Assembly (NCBI GenBank): GCA_902362365.1
Contig: CABIVQ010000018.1
Coordinates: forward strand, 1 to 52,579
DNA from: Clostridiaceae bacterium
GTDB lineage: Bacteria > Bacillota > Clostridia > Peptostreptococcales > Peptostreptococcaceae
Reading direction: 5' to 3'
Length of the DNA stretch: 52,579 bases
In this document: positions 8,685-17,209 of the stretch, piece by piece
How positions within the stretch are numbered: the stretch's first letter is position 1
Layout of the letters: every line of letters starts with the position of its first letter
Made by a program: the position numbers and the translations under genes
The notes under the pieces: generated by a model
The model's database searches: none
What the model saw: the letters and a program-made list of their open reading frames with translations, nothing else
What the model was told of the DNA's origin: nothing

Positions 8685-8708
8685 AGGTAGCCGATAAATA
8701 GGCTACCT
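8685..8708 (+). terminator. Hairpin after the cohesin-like gene
   Basis: Arms AGGTAGCC and GGCTACCT around an 8-base loop, 12 bases after the stop. The T-tract is weak (ATCTT), so termination efficiency is uncertain. Confidence 0.6.
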
Positions 8709-8932
8709 ATCTTAATCTAGGATATTTTATCTGAAAGTAATTTTAAACACAAATATACTATAATTTTTTAACTTCTATCTATCAAACATTATTTCAATAA
8801 CATAATAATATAAATTAAATGACTTTATCTTTACAATGTTGGACTAAACTTTCTATATAATTATAATATTTAGTATTCTAAGTATTAAATTTACACATGT
8901 ATACTAATTTATTATCTTTCAATGAAAATTTC

Positions 8933-8968
8933 AAATAAAAAACCGTATCACTTACTTGTAATACGGTT
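8933..8968 (-). terminator. Terminator of the 142-aa membrane protein gene
   Basis: On the minus strand AACCGTAT, a 12-base loop, ATACGGTT, then TTTTTATTT. It lies 25 bases beyond the stop of the gene at 8993. The stretch 8709-8932 holds nothing else I can support. Confidence 0.8.
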
Positions 8969-8992
8969 GATTAATATTTATGTAGCTATAAA

Positions 8993-9421
8993 TTATATAT
9001 CTTCCTTTGTATGTCCATTAGAATTTTCTATTATTACTTCTTCATATTCTTGTATATCATCAGCATCTGTTATTATCGCTTCTTCTTTTATATCTTCGCT
9101 ATAGTCTGTTATTATAGTATCGTCTTTTATATATTCACTATTATAATTTTTTATTTCGCTTATTATATAGTTTATTTTATTTATAAAATATCCTATTGCC
9201 CAGAATGATACTGCATAGAATAGGTATGGTATAGAAGCTCCTACACAATAGCTTATTACACTTTGTAGTTCATCACTTATTACAAGACCTTGCGCAACAA
9301 GACTTGATATGTATGTATATGAATTATACATTGTAAATATTGTGTATGCTCCCAAAAGAATAGATAGTACGTACATTATTATAGCTACTGGATTTTTACT
9401 TTTTTTATTGCTGTTTTTCAT
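8993..9421 (-). CDS. Small two-helix membrane protein with acidic tail, unknown function
   Basis: 142 aa: a basic N-terminus, membrane helices at about 13-33 and 60-80, and a strongly acidic C-terminal tail with two related segments (TIITDYSEDIKEE and AIITDADDIQEYEE). SD-like GGAGAAA lies 8 bases before ATG. A TATAAT-type -10 is visible upstream near 9505 on the minus strand. No recognised family. The tandem acidic motif suggests a cytoplasmic interaction tail or metal-binding segment, but this is only a description of the pattern. Confidence 0.65.
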   Translation of the reverse strand: MKNSNKKSKNPVAIIMYVLSILLGAYTIFTMYNSYTYISSLVAQGLVISDELQSVISYCVGASIPYLFYAVSFWAIGYFINKINYIISEIKNYNSEYIKDDTIITDYSEDIKEEAIITDADDIQEYEEVIIENSNGHTKEDI

Positions 9422-9841
9422 TGTTATTTTTCTCCTTTTGTATTTTTCTTATTTTTTATTTAAGATATATGGATATATGTCTTATTTCTCAATATTTTCT
9501 ATTATAATAAATTATCCTTAACTTAACCTTAAATAATGTACATAAAATGTATAAAAAATTGCCTTCTATAAGAAATAAGTTTATTTTAATAACTAATAAT
9601 TATTTTATATAAAATATATTTTTTATTATAGACATAAATAGGCATGTTATTGTATTATTTATTTATAAACACCAAGAAACGACACATTTTTCTAGGTTAT
9701 TAGGAATTGACACAATAATTTGACATTTAGATATTAGACATAAATGGAGGAACTTTATAATTTGTTCCTCCTACCTTTAAAAGTTCACAATACTACACCT
9801 TATTTAACTGGTATTTATAACCCCAATATAAGAACCATCTA

Positions 9842-9874
9842 AAAAAGACTGTAACGAAAACAGTCTTTTTTTAT
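9842..9874 (+). terminator. Strong orphan terminator
   Basis: Arms AAAAAGACTGT and ACAGTCTTTTT with a 7-base loop, followed by TTATTTTG. It immediately follows an SD-less 32-codon frame (9744-9842), so it may end a small RNA rather than an mRNA. Confidence 0.75.
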
Positions 9875-9900
9875 TTTGTCTGTGTCAGATAATCTCATAA

Positions 9901-10032
9901 GTTGTAACCGATAATAGCAAAATTAACACAAGGTTTTCTGAGTTGATTTTAGAATTAAATAATGGAAATGACTTTAAAACCTTTGATAGCTTTAATAAAG
10001 TCGAAGAATATATATTCAGTATAATTTATTAA
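9901..10032 (+). pseudogene. Coding-like remnant without start codon
   Basis: An open frame of 43 codons bounded by TAA at 9898 and 10030, without ATG or SD. The product pattern (ELILELNNGNDFKTF, then a helix ending in IFSIIY) looks like the end of a real protein. The family is not recognised. It could equally be chance in AT-rich DNA. Confidence 0.25.
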
Positions 10033-10173
10033 TAAACATCATTTTAATCGTATAAATTTATATCCTTAATTAAATTATACTAATGTAAATTGATATAATG
10101 AAACTATAGAACTTATGTAATATTGTACTTGAACTAAAATATATGACTATAAATAAACTTTATATAAATTATT

Positions 10174-10210
10174 AAACCACCTTAAATAAAATCTTACTTT
10201 AAGGTGGTTT
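10174..10210 (-). terminator. Terminator of the flavin/iron-sulfur oxidoreductase operon
   Basis: Perfect 13-bp arms (AAACCACCTTAAA and complement) with an 11-base loop, 7 bases beyond the stop codon of the minus-strand gene, ending in a T-rich tail. Confidence 0.85.
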
Positions 10211-10216
10211 CATAAT

Positions 10217-11500
10217 TTATATAATTATTTTCTTATTATATACACCCTCAAGGCCTACATCTTTTACTCTCTTTCTAATCACATCTACATCAGTAGTATA
10301 AAAATCTTTCTCCTTCATCCTATTAAAATAAATACTACCAGCAAAAGTAAATCTCTTCATATCTCCATCTTCCTTATGCATCTCTATATTAGAGTAAGCA
10401 ATAAAATCACCTATCAATAAATTGGTAGGAAGTTGAAGTAAATACATACCATCACAATATCTTGCAGCATTATGACCAGCTAAAGAACCTGTGCATATAG
10501 CTTCTGTATGACCAACATAAAATCCACTTTTCTCTCCGGCTACAAATAAATTACTTATACCTTTAGCTCTCATATAATTATCTCTAGGAGCTACAGATAA
10601 ATATCTTATAGAGTTACCCTTACCTCCAGAATATGGATCAACAATAACTGCACCTTCAAATCCTGGAACCATTCTTAATTTTTCTAGATTAAAGAATGGA
10701 GACATTAATTTTGCATGACCAGTATCTATAAGAACTATATTCTCTGCAAAAGCTGGAAGGGCATATTGTTGACATACCTTTATGTCTAATTTTTCTTCAT
10801 TTCTTAATTCTTCTGGTAAGGGTACAACTGCACATCCTTTTTCATTTAATTCTCTTTGTATCTCTTCACTTAATGATTCTTTTAATAATTTCATTGAACC
10901 ACTAAATGCACCATAATCTCCATTATTTCTTCTTCCTATCATATCCTCAATACCACATCTAGAAGTAACACTTACTCTTCCCCCAAAAGATGGGCATCTT
11001 AGTACACACATAGCGCATCCATTTCCATATTTAGTGCAGTTTCCCATAGGGCCAGATGAACCTGTAGTTTCTACAAATGCATCTCCATATATTTTTTCGC
11101 CATCTTCTAATTCTACTGCTCTTATTTTATTGCCATCTAATTCAACGTCAATAACCCTATTGAAGAATCTCACATCAATTCCCATGCCTCTAACTAAATC
11201 TCTGACTGGTCTTTCAATTTTAGTTACATTATATATGCTTGCATGTTCATGTCCTGGGAAATCTATACCTTTATGCTTAGTATACTTATCTGTAACCTCA
11301 AATAACTCTTTTCCTCCTAAAGCTATACATTCTTCTGTAGCAGTATATCGCCCATTATTTCTCATTATTCCGCCTACATTACCTAATCCTAATAGTAAAT
11401 CTGTTTTTTCTAATAAAATAACCTCACAACCAGCTTTTCTTGCACCTATTGCAGCAGCACAACCAGACCAGCCACCACCTATTACAACAACTGTAGCCAT
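10217..11500 (-). CDS. FAD-dependent oxidoreductase
   Basis: 427 aa. The N-terminus carries the dinucleotide-binding motif VVVIGGGWSGCAAAIGARKAG; FAD_oxidored-type sequence follows, with a conserved cysteine cluster GNGCAMCVLRCP in the middle and a C-terminal FAD segment (NLFVAGEKSG, then a helix start at GSLAGHNAARY). The start at 11500 is preferred because AGGGGGGAG lies 6 bases before this ATG; an upstream in-frame ATG would overlap the neighbouring gene's end. It probably forms an electron-transfer complex with the upstream gene product 26 bases away. The substrate is unknown; the Cys cluster may bind an iron-sulfur centre. Confidence 0.8.
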   Translation of the reverse strand: MATVVVIGGGWSGCAAAIGARKAGCEVILLEKTDLLLGLGNVGGIMRNNGRYTATEECIALGGKELFEVTDKYTKHKGIDFPGHEHASIYNVTKIERPVRDLVRGMGIDVRFFNRVIDVELDGNKIRAVELEDGEKIYGDAFVETTGSSGPMGNCTKYGNGCAMCVLRCPSFGGRVSVTSRCGIEDMIGRRNNGDYGAFSGSMKLLKESLSEEIQRELNEKGCAVVPLPEELRNEEKLDIKVCQQYALPAFAENIVLIDTGHAKLMSPFFNLEKLRMVPGFEGAVIVDPYSGGKGNSIRYLSVAPRDNYMRAKGISNLFVAGEKSGFYVGHTEAICTGSLAGHNAARYCDGMYLLQLPTNLLIGDFIAYSNIEMHKEDGDMKRFTFAGSIYFNRMKEKDFYTTDVDVIRKRVKDVGLEGVYNKKIII

Positions 11501-11526
11501 TAGTATCTCCCCCCTAAAATATAAAA

Positions 11527-12489
11527 TCAAAGAATGCCTAGTAAATTTCTACTGTTAATTTGAGCTTTACAAGACTTAACTCTTTCTCCATTTAAATTCA
11601 CAGTACATGCTCCACAAATACCTTCTCCACAGCAAATCAAATTATTATTTGCTATGGCTAATGCAATATCCTTATTTATACTATCTACTAATTCTTTCAT
11701 ATATTTATTAAAAGGATTATATCCACCACTATAAACAAGGCTTACATTATTTCGCTTTATATAGTCTATGATAAAGTTTTTATCTTCTTCTATATCTATA
11801 ATATGAATATTAACGCCTAGATTATTTAACTTTTCAGTAACTTCTTCTAATATTATTGAGTTTTTATTAATAAATACTTCTACTGTATTTTTATTCTCTA
11901 GTAATTTTCTTACTACATTGATAGAATTCACTTGAGATAATCCGCTTAATCCAACTAAACAATTTGAGTTTTTAGTTTTACATATTTTATCCACCCCAAA
12001 AATTCCATTAAAATAAGGACCCTTAACTATAACATCTTCAAAGTCTAATAAAGTTTTAGTTTTTATTCCTACTTGCTTTATAACAACTTCAAGTATGCTA
12101 TTTTCTGCGTCCACATTCATAACTGATATAGGTGTGTTAAAAATTGCACTTTCTCTATTTTTGCTTTTTAATAAAACGTAAGCACCTGGGCTACATAAGT
12201 GTTTTACTAAATTCTTAGGTATCTTTATTTTAACTAAAAATAAATTTTCTGCTATTTCACTTTTCTCAAGTATATCGCAAGAATATTCTTTTCTCTCATT
12301 TACTAATTTTTCGTTACTATGTTGTACCTCATTATAAACACATATCCCTTGCCATACACAGTCACATGTTTTTTCTCCTCTTATCAAACTACATTTTATA
12401 CAATCTCCTGTATATGCTAGATGACATGGACAATATTGGCTGCCACAATCAACACAGATCTTATTATTTCCCCTATACAAATTATCCAC
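11527..12489 (-). CDS. PyrK-like FAD/NAD/[2Fe-2S] electron-transfer protein with Cys-rich N-terminus
   Basis: 320 aa. The C-terminus carries a PyrK-type [2Fe-2S] motif, C-x4-C-x2-C-x11-C (CGEGICGAC…SC). The centre resembles ferredoxin-reductase FAD and NAD modules (GAYVLLK; VGLSGLSQVNSINVVRKLL; LVYSGGYNPFNKYM). The first 50 residues add nine cysteines (12, 15, 20, 22, 30, 33, 42, 44, 50), an extra metal-binding region not found in ordinary PyrK. There is no pyrD nearby, so it is not a normal dihydroorotate dehydrogenase subunit; the partner is the FAD oxidoreductase immediately downstream. Likely role: moving electrons between NAD(P)H and the partner flavoprotein. Confidence 0.8.
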   Translation of the reverse strand: MDNLYRGNNKICVDCGSQYCPCHLAYTGDCIKCSLIRGEKTCDCVWQGICVYNEVQHSNEKLVNERKEYSCDILEKSEIAENLFLVKIKIPKNLVKHLCSPGAYVLLKSKNRESAIFNTPISVMNVDAENSILEVVIKQVGIKTKTLLDFEDVIVKGPYFNGIFGVDKICKTKNSNCLVGLSGLSQVNSINVVRKLLENKNTVEVFINKNSIILEEVTEKLNNLGVNIHIIDIEEDKNFIIDYIKRNNVSLVYSGGYNPFNKYMKELVDSINKDIALAIANNNLICCGEGICGACTVNLNGERVKSCKAQINSRNLLGIL

Positions 12490-12683
12490 TTCCTTAAAAT
12501 GATTTTTTCTATATACTACTAATTTATTAGATTTATTTTTTTTTGTTACTTCAAAGGACTTTATATTCTATTATTTCTAAAAAAAAATATAATGTATATA
12601 TAGGATTTTCATATATCAATTTAGAATACTATGAATATACATATATAAATACATACAATTTTCTAATAGGAGATAGTGATAAT

Positions 12684-13334
12684 ATGGTTAATACTTTTCT
12701 TTTTTCTAAGGACCACTTAACTGTACTTTTTTTCTTTGCTTTGTTCTTGTACTTTTCTCCAAAACTGACTAAAAACTTATTACCTTACAGCTATATTGTA
12801 GAGAAAGTAATCTGCATACTTATGATTTTAGAAATAGTATTTGAACAAGCATTTATTATATCTGTTAAGGATTACTCTACACTTAGTTCATTACCTATTG
12901 ATATTTGCAGATTTGCTGAATATATTTGTATTGCCATCCTATTTTTTAAACAATATCAATTATTTAATGTATATTTTTCTTGGAGTTTAGTTTGTTCAAT
13001 AGGAGATTTAATTTTCTTTAAATATGTACCTTACAATTTTCCTAACTTTCTTCATCTAGCCTATATATTTTCTAATGTACTTTTACTTTATGCTAATGTT
13101 TACATGGTACAAGTAAGAAAATTCAAACTTAATAAACATGCGCTAATAGATAATTTATTAGCCTGTGGAATTTATTTTTCATTTATATTCCTTTTAAATA
13201 AACTTATGGGAGCGCATTATGTTTACAGTTTTTCTAGCTACAATATTTTAAGCATATTAATTTTTGCCGGATTAACTACTTTAGTTTATATTCCTTATTA
13301 TATTTTTAATAGAGATGAATCTAGTTTTAACTAG
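12684..13334 (+). CDS. YwaF/TIGR02206-type integral membrane protein
   Basis: About 216 aa from the ATG at 12684, chosen because AGGAG lies 10 bases upstream; the longer frame starting at 12543 has no SD and an unlikely N-terminus. Six or seven hydrophobic segments. The pattern (N-terminal F.KDHLTVLFFF, then LSSLPIDICRFAEY and LHLAYIFSNV) matches the TIGR02206/YwaF family of uncharacterised membrane proteins, where 'LPLxxC' and 'H…' positions are typical. It is divergent from the oxidoreductase pair and shares a terminator region with galM. Confidence 0.75.
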   Translation: MVNTFLFSKDHLTVLFFFALFLYFSPKLTKNLLPYSYIVEKVICILMILEIVFEQAFIISVKDYSTLSSLPIDICRFAEYICIAILFFKQYQLFNVYFSWSLVCSIGDLIFFKYVPYNFPNFLHLAYIFSNVLLLYANVYMVQVRKFKLNKHALIDNLLACGIYFSFIFLLNKLMGAHYVYSFSSYNILSILIFAGLTTLVYIPYYIFNRDESSFN

Positions 13335-13371
13335 CTATCCAACTAAAACTATTCTTCACCCAAATATAAAA

Positions 13372-13413
13372 CAAGCTATGAATTAAGAATTTAAAATTCT
13401 ACTTCATAGCTTG
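13372..13413. terminator. Bidirectional terminator between converging genes
   Basis: Arms CAAGCTATGAA and TTCATAGCTTG around a 20-base loop that itself contains AGAATTTAAAATTCT. It lies between the ywaF-like gene and galM, which end towards each other. Confidence 0.7.
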
Positions 13414-13428
13414 CACTTATCTTCTACT

Positions 13429-14469
13429 TTAATTTTTAACTAAAAATTGATAGATAGTCTTTTGTGTATATTTCTCACCTTTATTTAATATAGAGTCTTC
13501 TATAAAGCACATATTTCTTCCTATTGGTGGTGCTTGTGTTTCAAAGCATATACCAAATCTTTTCTTAGGCTTTTCTCCTGTATAAGCTTCAAGCACATCA
13601 TCAGAGTTCATACTATATATTACAACAGCATCTTGATCCGTAGTTATTGACATAGCTCTTTTTGACTCTCTATCCTCTATATATATGTTATTGCCATTAT
13701 CTAATAAAAATACATGGTCATATCCGTTTCCCATTTTTATTTGCTCGTGTTCATCATCAATATCCTTACCTACACGTTTTATAGTTCTGAAATCAAATGG
13801 TGTATTTTCAACATTAACAATTTTTCCCGTAGGAACACAAGTGTTATCTAATTCTAATATGTTATTACTATCAACCTTTAGATACTGCTCTGTTATAGGT
13901 CTTTTTATATTTCCACTTATATTAAAGTAACTGTGGTTTGTCATATTTACTAAAGTAGTTTTATCACTTACAGCTTCGTAAATTTCTTCTATTTTATAAT
14001 CTTCATAGATTTTAAAAGATACCACTACATCTAAGTTTCCTGGATAGTTTTCTTCATTATCATATGACTTTGATTTTAATTTTAAAGTTATATTTTCAGT
14101 TTCTTCAATTACATCTACATCCCATATTTTATGACTGAAACCTATATCTCCACCATGACCTTGATGTGGGTTATAGTTTTTATTTAAATTATATTCCTTT
14201 TCTTCAATGACTACCTTACCATCACATATTCTACCAGCCGTTCTACCTATAAGGCCTCCATAGTAAAATGGATTTTTTATATAGTTTTCAATATCTTCAT
14301 ATCCTAAAACTACATTTTCTAAGTTACCATCTTTGTCTGGCGTTATTATCTTTGTTATAACCCCTCCAAGATTAAGTATCTCAAATTCAAATCCATTTTC
14401 TCCAGATACATTGTAAGATATTATCTCTTTATCATCTATAACTTTTAGGATATTCTTAGTGTACTTCAT
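13429..14469 (-). CDS. galM: Aldose 1-epimerase (galactose mutarotase)
   Basis: 346 aa. It interconverts beta- and alpha-D-galactose before phosphorylation by GalK. Motifs: GGLIGRTAGRICDG, NPHQGHGG, the catalytic His in TNHSYFNISG, and the C-terminal Glu segment GICFETQAPP. The ATG at 14469 is chosen over the in-frame GTG at 14478 because AGGTG lies 6 bases before the ATG. Last gene of galK-galE-galT-galM, starting 10 bases after galT. Confidence 0.93.
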   Translation of the reverse strand: MKYTKNILKVIDDKEIISYNVSGENGFEFEILNLGGVITKIITPDKDGNLENVVLGYEDIENYIKNPFYYGGLIGRTAGRICDGKVVIEEKEYNLNKNYNPHQGHGGDIGFSHKIWDVDVIEETENITLKLKSKSYDNEENYPGNLDVVVSFKIYEDYKIEEIYEAVSDKTTLVNMTNHSYFNISGNIKRPITEQYLKVDSNNILELDNTCVPTGKIVNVENTPFDFRTIKRVGKDIDDEHEQIKMGNGYDHVFLLDNGNNIYIEDRESKRAMSITTDQDAVVIYSMNSDDVLEAYTGEKPKKRFGICFETQAPPIGRNMCFIEDSILNKGEKYTQKTIYQFLVKN

Positions 14470-14478
14470 AAGCTTCAC

Positions 14479-16011
14479 CTATAAACTTTCTGTGTATGAT
14501 TTTACATCATTCATATATTTTCTCATTGCTTTCTTTCCATCTTCATTCCACTTAAAAACACCGCAGTGTTCTAGCACTTTTGCAAATGCTGAACCTACCT
14601 CATCTTCTATTATAGTGTCTATATTATCTTCATTTAAATTATTATGTTTAGATTTAATCTCATTGAACCAATCTAAATGTATCTTTAATCTTTCATCTTC
14701 TTCAACTTTACTAGCTTTGTTATCATCTAATAAACATTCTTTTATTTGAGCTAACTCATCCTTTAGCCTTGCTGGTAATACTGCAAGTCCTAAAACCTCT
14801 ATAATCCCTATATTTTCTTTCTTTATATGATGAAGTTCTTTATGTGGATGAAAAATTCCATCTGGATGATTATCGTCACATCTATTATTTCTTAAAACTA
14901 AATCTAATTCATATTTATCATTTCTTTTTCTAGCAATTGGAGTTATTGTATTATGAGGAGTGTCCCCACTATAAGCATAAACACCAACCTCTTCATTAGA
15001 ATAACCTCTCCAATGATTTAATATCTTCTCAGCTAACTCACTAAGCTTATGTCTATCTTCTCCACTTATTCTAACTACTGACAAGGGCCATTTTACAATA
15101 GATATTTTTATATCCTCATATCCCTTTATTTCAAACTTATATATATCCTCAGCTTTTGACATTGCAAACTCATATCTTCCACCTTGATAATGGTCATGAG
15201 TAAGTATAGAACCACCAACTATAGGTAAATCTGCATTTGAACCTATAAAGTAATGAGGGAACTTTTCAACAAACTCTAAATTTCTATCAAAAGTATTCTT
15301 ATTAATAACCATAGGTTCATGCTTACTAGATAATACTATACAATGTTCATTATAATAAGAATATGGAGAATACTGAAGATTCCACTCTTCATCTTGTAAA
15401 GTAAATGGTATTATTCTTAAATTTTGTCTTGCAGGATGATTAACCCTACCAGCATATCCTACATTTTCTTTACACAATAAACACTTCGGATAAGAAGAAC
15501 TCTTCATATTCTTAGCTGCTGCAATAGCCTTAGGATCTTTCTCTGGCTTAGATAAATTTATAGTTATATCTATATCACCATACTCAGTAGTAGTCTTCCA
15601 AGTAATATTTTGAGCAATTCTATCAGTACGAACATAATCGCAAGCCTTACTTAAATTATAAAAATAATCAGTAGCACTTTTCTTATTGTCCTTATATCTA
15701 CAATTAAACTCTCTTATCACCTCAGAAGGTCTTGGCATAAGTAGGCTCATTATCTTAGTATCTAACAAATCCCTATAAACAGGAGAATTATATTCTAATA
15801 TTCCCTTTTCATAAGCGTAATCCAATATGTTATCCAATATAGGTGTAACATTTTCTAAGTTTTCATCTTCTACTTCTTCAAATATATATTCATCTAATTT
15901 AAAAAGCTCTATAAGAGAATTTCTTATATAAGTCTTATCTTCTTTTTCAAATAAATTATGCTTTAATCCATAATTAACAAGTCTTTCAAATTCTCTATAT
16001 ATATTAATCAT
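14479..16011 (-). CDS. galT: UDP-glucose--hexose-1-phosphate uridylyltransferase, class II
   Basis: 510 aa, the length of the Firmicute class II GalT. It transfers UMP from UDP-glucose to galactose-1-phosphate. Visible features: LLCKENVGYAGRVNHPARQN, the SYYNEHCIVLS and ILTHDHYQGGRYEF blocks, TPHNTITPIARKR and GIFHPHKELHHIKKENIG. SD AGGGGGAG precedes ATG. It sits third in the operon, 138 bases after galE; that unusually long gap holds an inverted repeat. Confidence 0.95.
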   Translation of the reverse strand: MINIYREFERLVNYGLKHNLFEKEDKTYIRNSLIELFKLDEYIFEEVEDENLENVTPILDNILDYAYEKGILEYNSPVYRDLLDTKIMSLLMPRPSEVIREFNCRYKDNKKSATDYFYNLSKACDYVRTDRIAQNITWKTTTEYGDIDITINLSKPEKDPKAIAAAKNMKSSSYPKCLLCKENVGYAGRVNHPARQNLRIIPFTLQDEEWNLQYSPYSYYNEHCIVLSSKHEPMVINKNTFDRNLEFVEKFPHYFIGSNADLPIVGGSILTHDHYQGGRYEFAMSKAEDIYKFEIKGYEDIKISIVKWPLSVVRISGEDRHKLSELAEKILNHWRGYSNEEVGVYAYSGDTPHNTITPIARKRNDKYELDLVLRNNRCDDNHPDGIFHPHKELHHIKKENIGIIEVLGLAVLPARLKDELAQIKECLLDDNKASKVEEDERLKIHLDWFNEIKSKHNNLNEDNIDTIIEDEVGSAFAKVLEHCGVFKWNEDGKKAMRKYMNDVKSYTESL

Positions 16012-16067
16012 TTTATTCTCCCCCTATAAAATCCATCCTGATCAGTTTTATGAAATCCTAAGGTGAA

Positions 16068-16141
16068 GGGATGGAACTATAAATTTACGAATATTTGCAT
16101 CGTTTCCTTGTCGCATGGAATCAAATTTATATTCCACCCCC
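16068..16141 (-). repeat. Long inverted repeat between galE and galT
   Basis: In the mRNA direction GGGGTGGAATATAAATTT pairs with AAATTTATAGTTCCATCCC, about 18 bp with one mismatch and one bulge. It encloses a 36-base loop containing CATGCGACAAGGAAACGATGCA, which can fold further. There is no T-tract after the stem, so it is unlikely to be a simple terminator. It may be an RNA-processing or stability element or a small mobile repeat relic. Confidence 0.6.
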
Positions 16142-16149
16142 GAAGCTAC

Positions 16150-17136
16150 CTATTTCAAAAAACCATCCGGATGATTTTGATGCCACTTCCAAGCAGATGA
16201 TATCATAGCTTCTACATTTTCAAGTTTAGGTTCCCATCCTAATTCCGTTCTTGCTTTTTGAGAAGCTGCAACAAGTTTAGCAGGATCACCAGCTCTTCTT
16301 TCGTATACTTTAGCTGGTATTGGATGTCCTGTCACCTTTCTAGCTGCTTCAATCATTTCTTTTACAGTAAATCCATTTCCACTTCCTAAGTTATAAATAT
16401 TACTGTTAGAACCTTCTCTTAACTTATGAACTGCTAAAATATGAGCATCAGCTAAATCAGTTACATGTATATAATCTCTTATACAAGTACCATCGTGAGT
16501 ATCATAATCGTCACCAAATATTGATATAAACTCTCTCTTTCCTAATGGAACTTGAAGTATTAACGGTATTAAATGCGTTTCTGGATTATGGTCTTCACCT
16601 ATTTCTCCACTTTCATGAGCTCCAGCTACATTAAAGTATCTTAAAGATATATATTTAACTCCATGTGATACATCTGCCCATTTCATCATTTTTTCCATAG
16701 CTAATTTAGTTTCTCCATATGCATTAGTTGGATTTGTTAAATCACTCTCAATAATTGGTATGTTATTAGGCTCTCCATAAGTTGCTGCTGTTGAAGAGAA
16801 TACTATCTTCTTAACATCATGCTTAATCATAACCTTTAAAAGCACCTCTGTACCATGAACATTATTATTGTAATATTTTAGAGGATTACTCATACTTTCT
16901 CCAACTAAAGAATTTGCTGCAAAATGTATTACCTCATCTATTTTATTTTCTGTAAATACATTATCTAGTTCTTCTTCATTTCTTATATCTACTTTATAAA
17001 ACTTAGCTTGTGGATGTATTGCATCCTCATGGCCAGTTTCTAAATTATCAACTATTATGACTTCTTCATTTCTGTCTATAAGCTGTCTTACTGCATGACT
17101 ACCTATATATCCTGCTCCACCGCACACTAGTATCAT
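16150..17136 (-). CDS. galE: UDP-glucose 4-epimerase
   Basis: 328 aa short-chain dehydrogenase fold. NAD motif GGAGYIGSH at the N-terminus; SSTAATYGEP with the catalytic Ser/Thr, YGETKLAMEK with the catalytic Tyr-x3-Lys, and the substrate segment RYFNVAGAHESGEIGEDH. Interconverts UDP-galactose and UDP-glucose, closing the Leloir cycle with GalT. SD AGGGGGAA precedes ATG. It follows galK after 73 bases. Confidence 0.96.
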   Translation of the reverse strand: MILVCGGAGYIGSHAVRQLIDRNEEVIIVDNLETGHEDAIHPQAKFYKVDIRNEEELDNVFTENKIDEVIHFAANSLVGESMSNPLKYYNNNVHGTEVLLKVMIKHDVKKIVFSSTAATYGEPNNIPIIESDLTNPTNAYGETKLAMEKMMKWADVSHGVKYISLRYFNVAGAHESGEIGEDHNPETHLIPLILQVPLGKREFISIFGDDYDTHDGTCIRDYIHVTDLADAHILAVHKLREGSNSNIYNLGSGNGFTVKEMIEAARKVTGHPIPAKVYERRAGDPAKLVAASQKARTELGWEPKLENVEAMISSAWKWHQNHPDGFLK

Positions 17137-17209
17137 ATAAATTCCCCCTATCTAACCTCTATATCAATTATTTTTCATATTTACTATGTTCTGACATTCC
17201 CTATATCTA

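Larger units (their letters stand above)
9422..10216. other. 795-bp gene-poor region with remnants
   Basis: No convincing intact gene. It contains a hairpin at 9746-9771 (GGAGGAAC…GTTCCTCC), a strong plus-strand terminator at 9842-9874 with no annotated gene in front of it, a coding-like open frame without start at 9901-10032, and the terminator of the oxidoreductase operon at 10174-10210. TTGACA-like sequences occur near 9708-9724, so a short plus-strand transcript of about 100-160 bases ending at 9874 is possible. Confidence 0.45.

Noticed and set aside
11034..11558. 174-codon open frame on the plus strand
   Set aside because: Exact antisense of the FAD oxidoreductase gene, no SD, and Pro/Ser/Thr-rich composition typical of the reverse of a coding strand.
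11527..12489. PyrK of dihydroorotate dehydrogenase B
   Set aside because: No pyrD or other pyr gene nearby, and the Cys-rich N-terminus is absent from ordinary PyrK.
12543..12683. Extended N-terminus for the YwaF-like protein
   Set aside because: No SD at 12543 and an unlikely Tyr/Asn-rich leader, while AGGAG precedes the ATG at 12684.
16068..16141. Terminator between galE and galT
   Set aside because: Strong stem but no T-tract on the mRNA strand, and galT/galM have no promoter that I can see after it.
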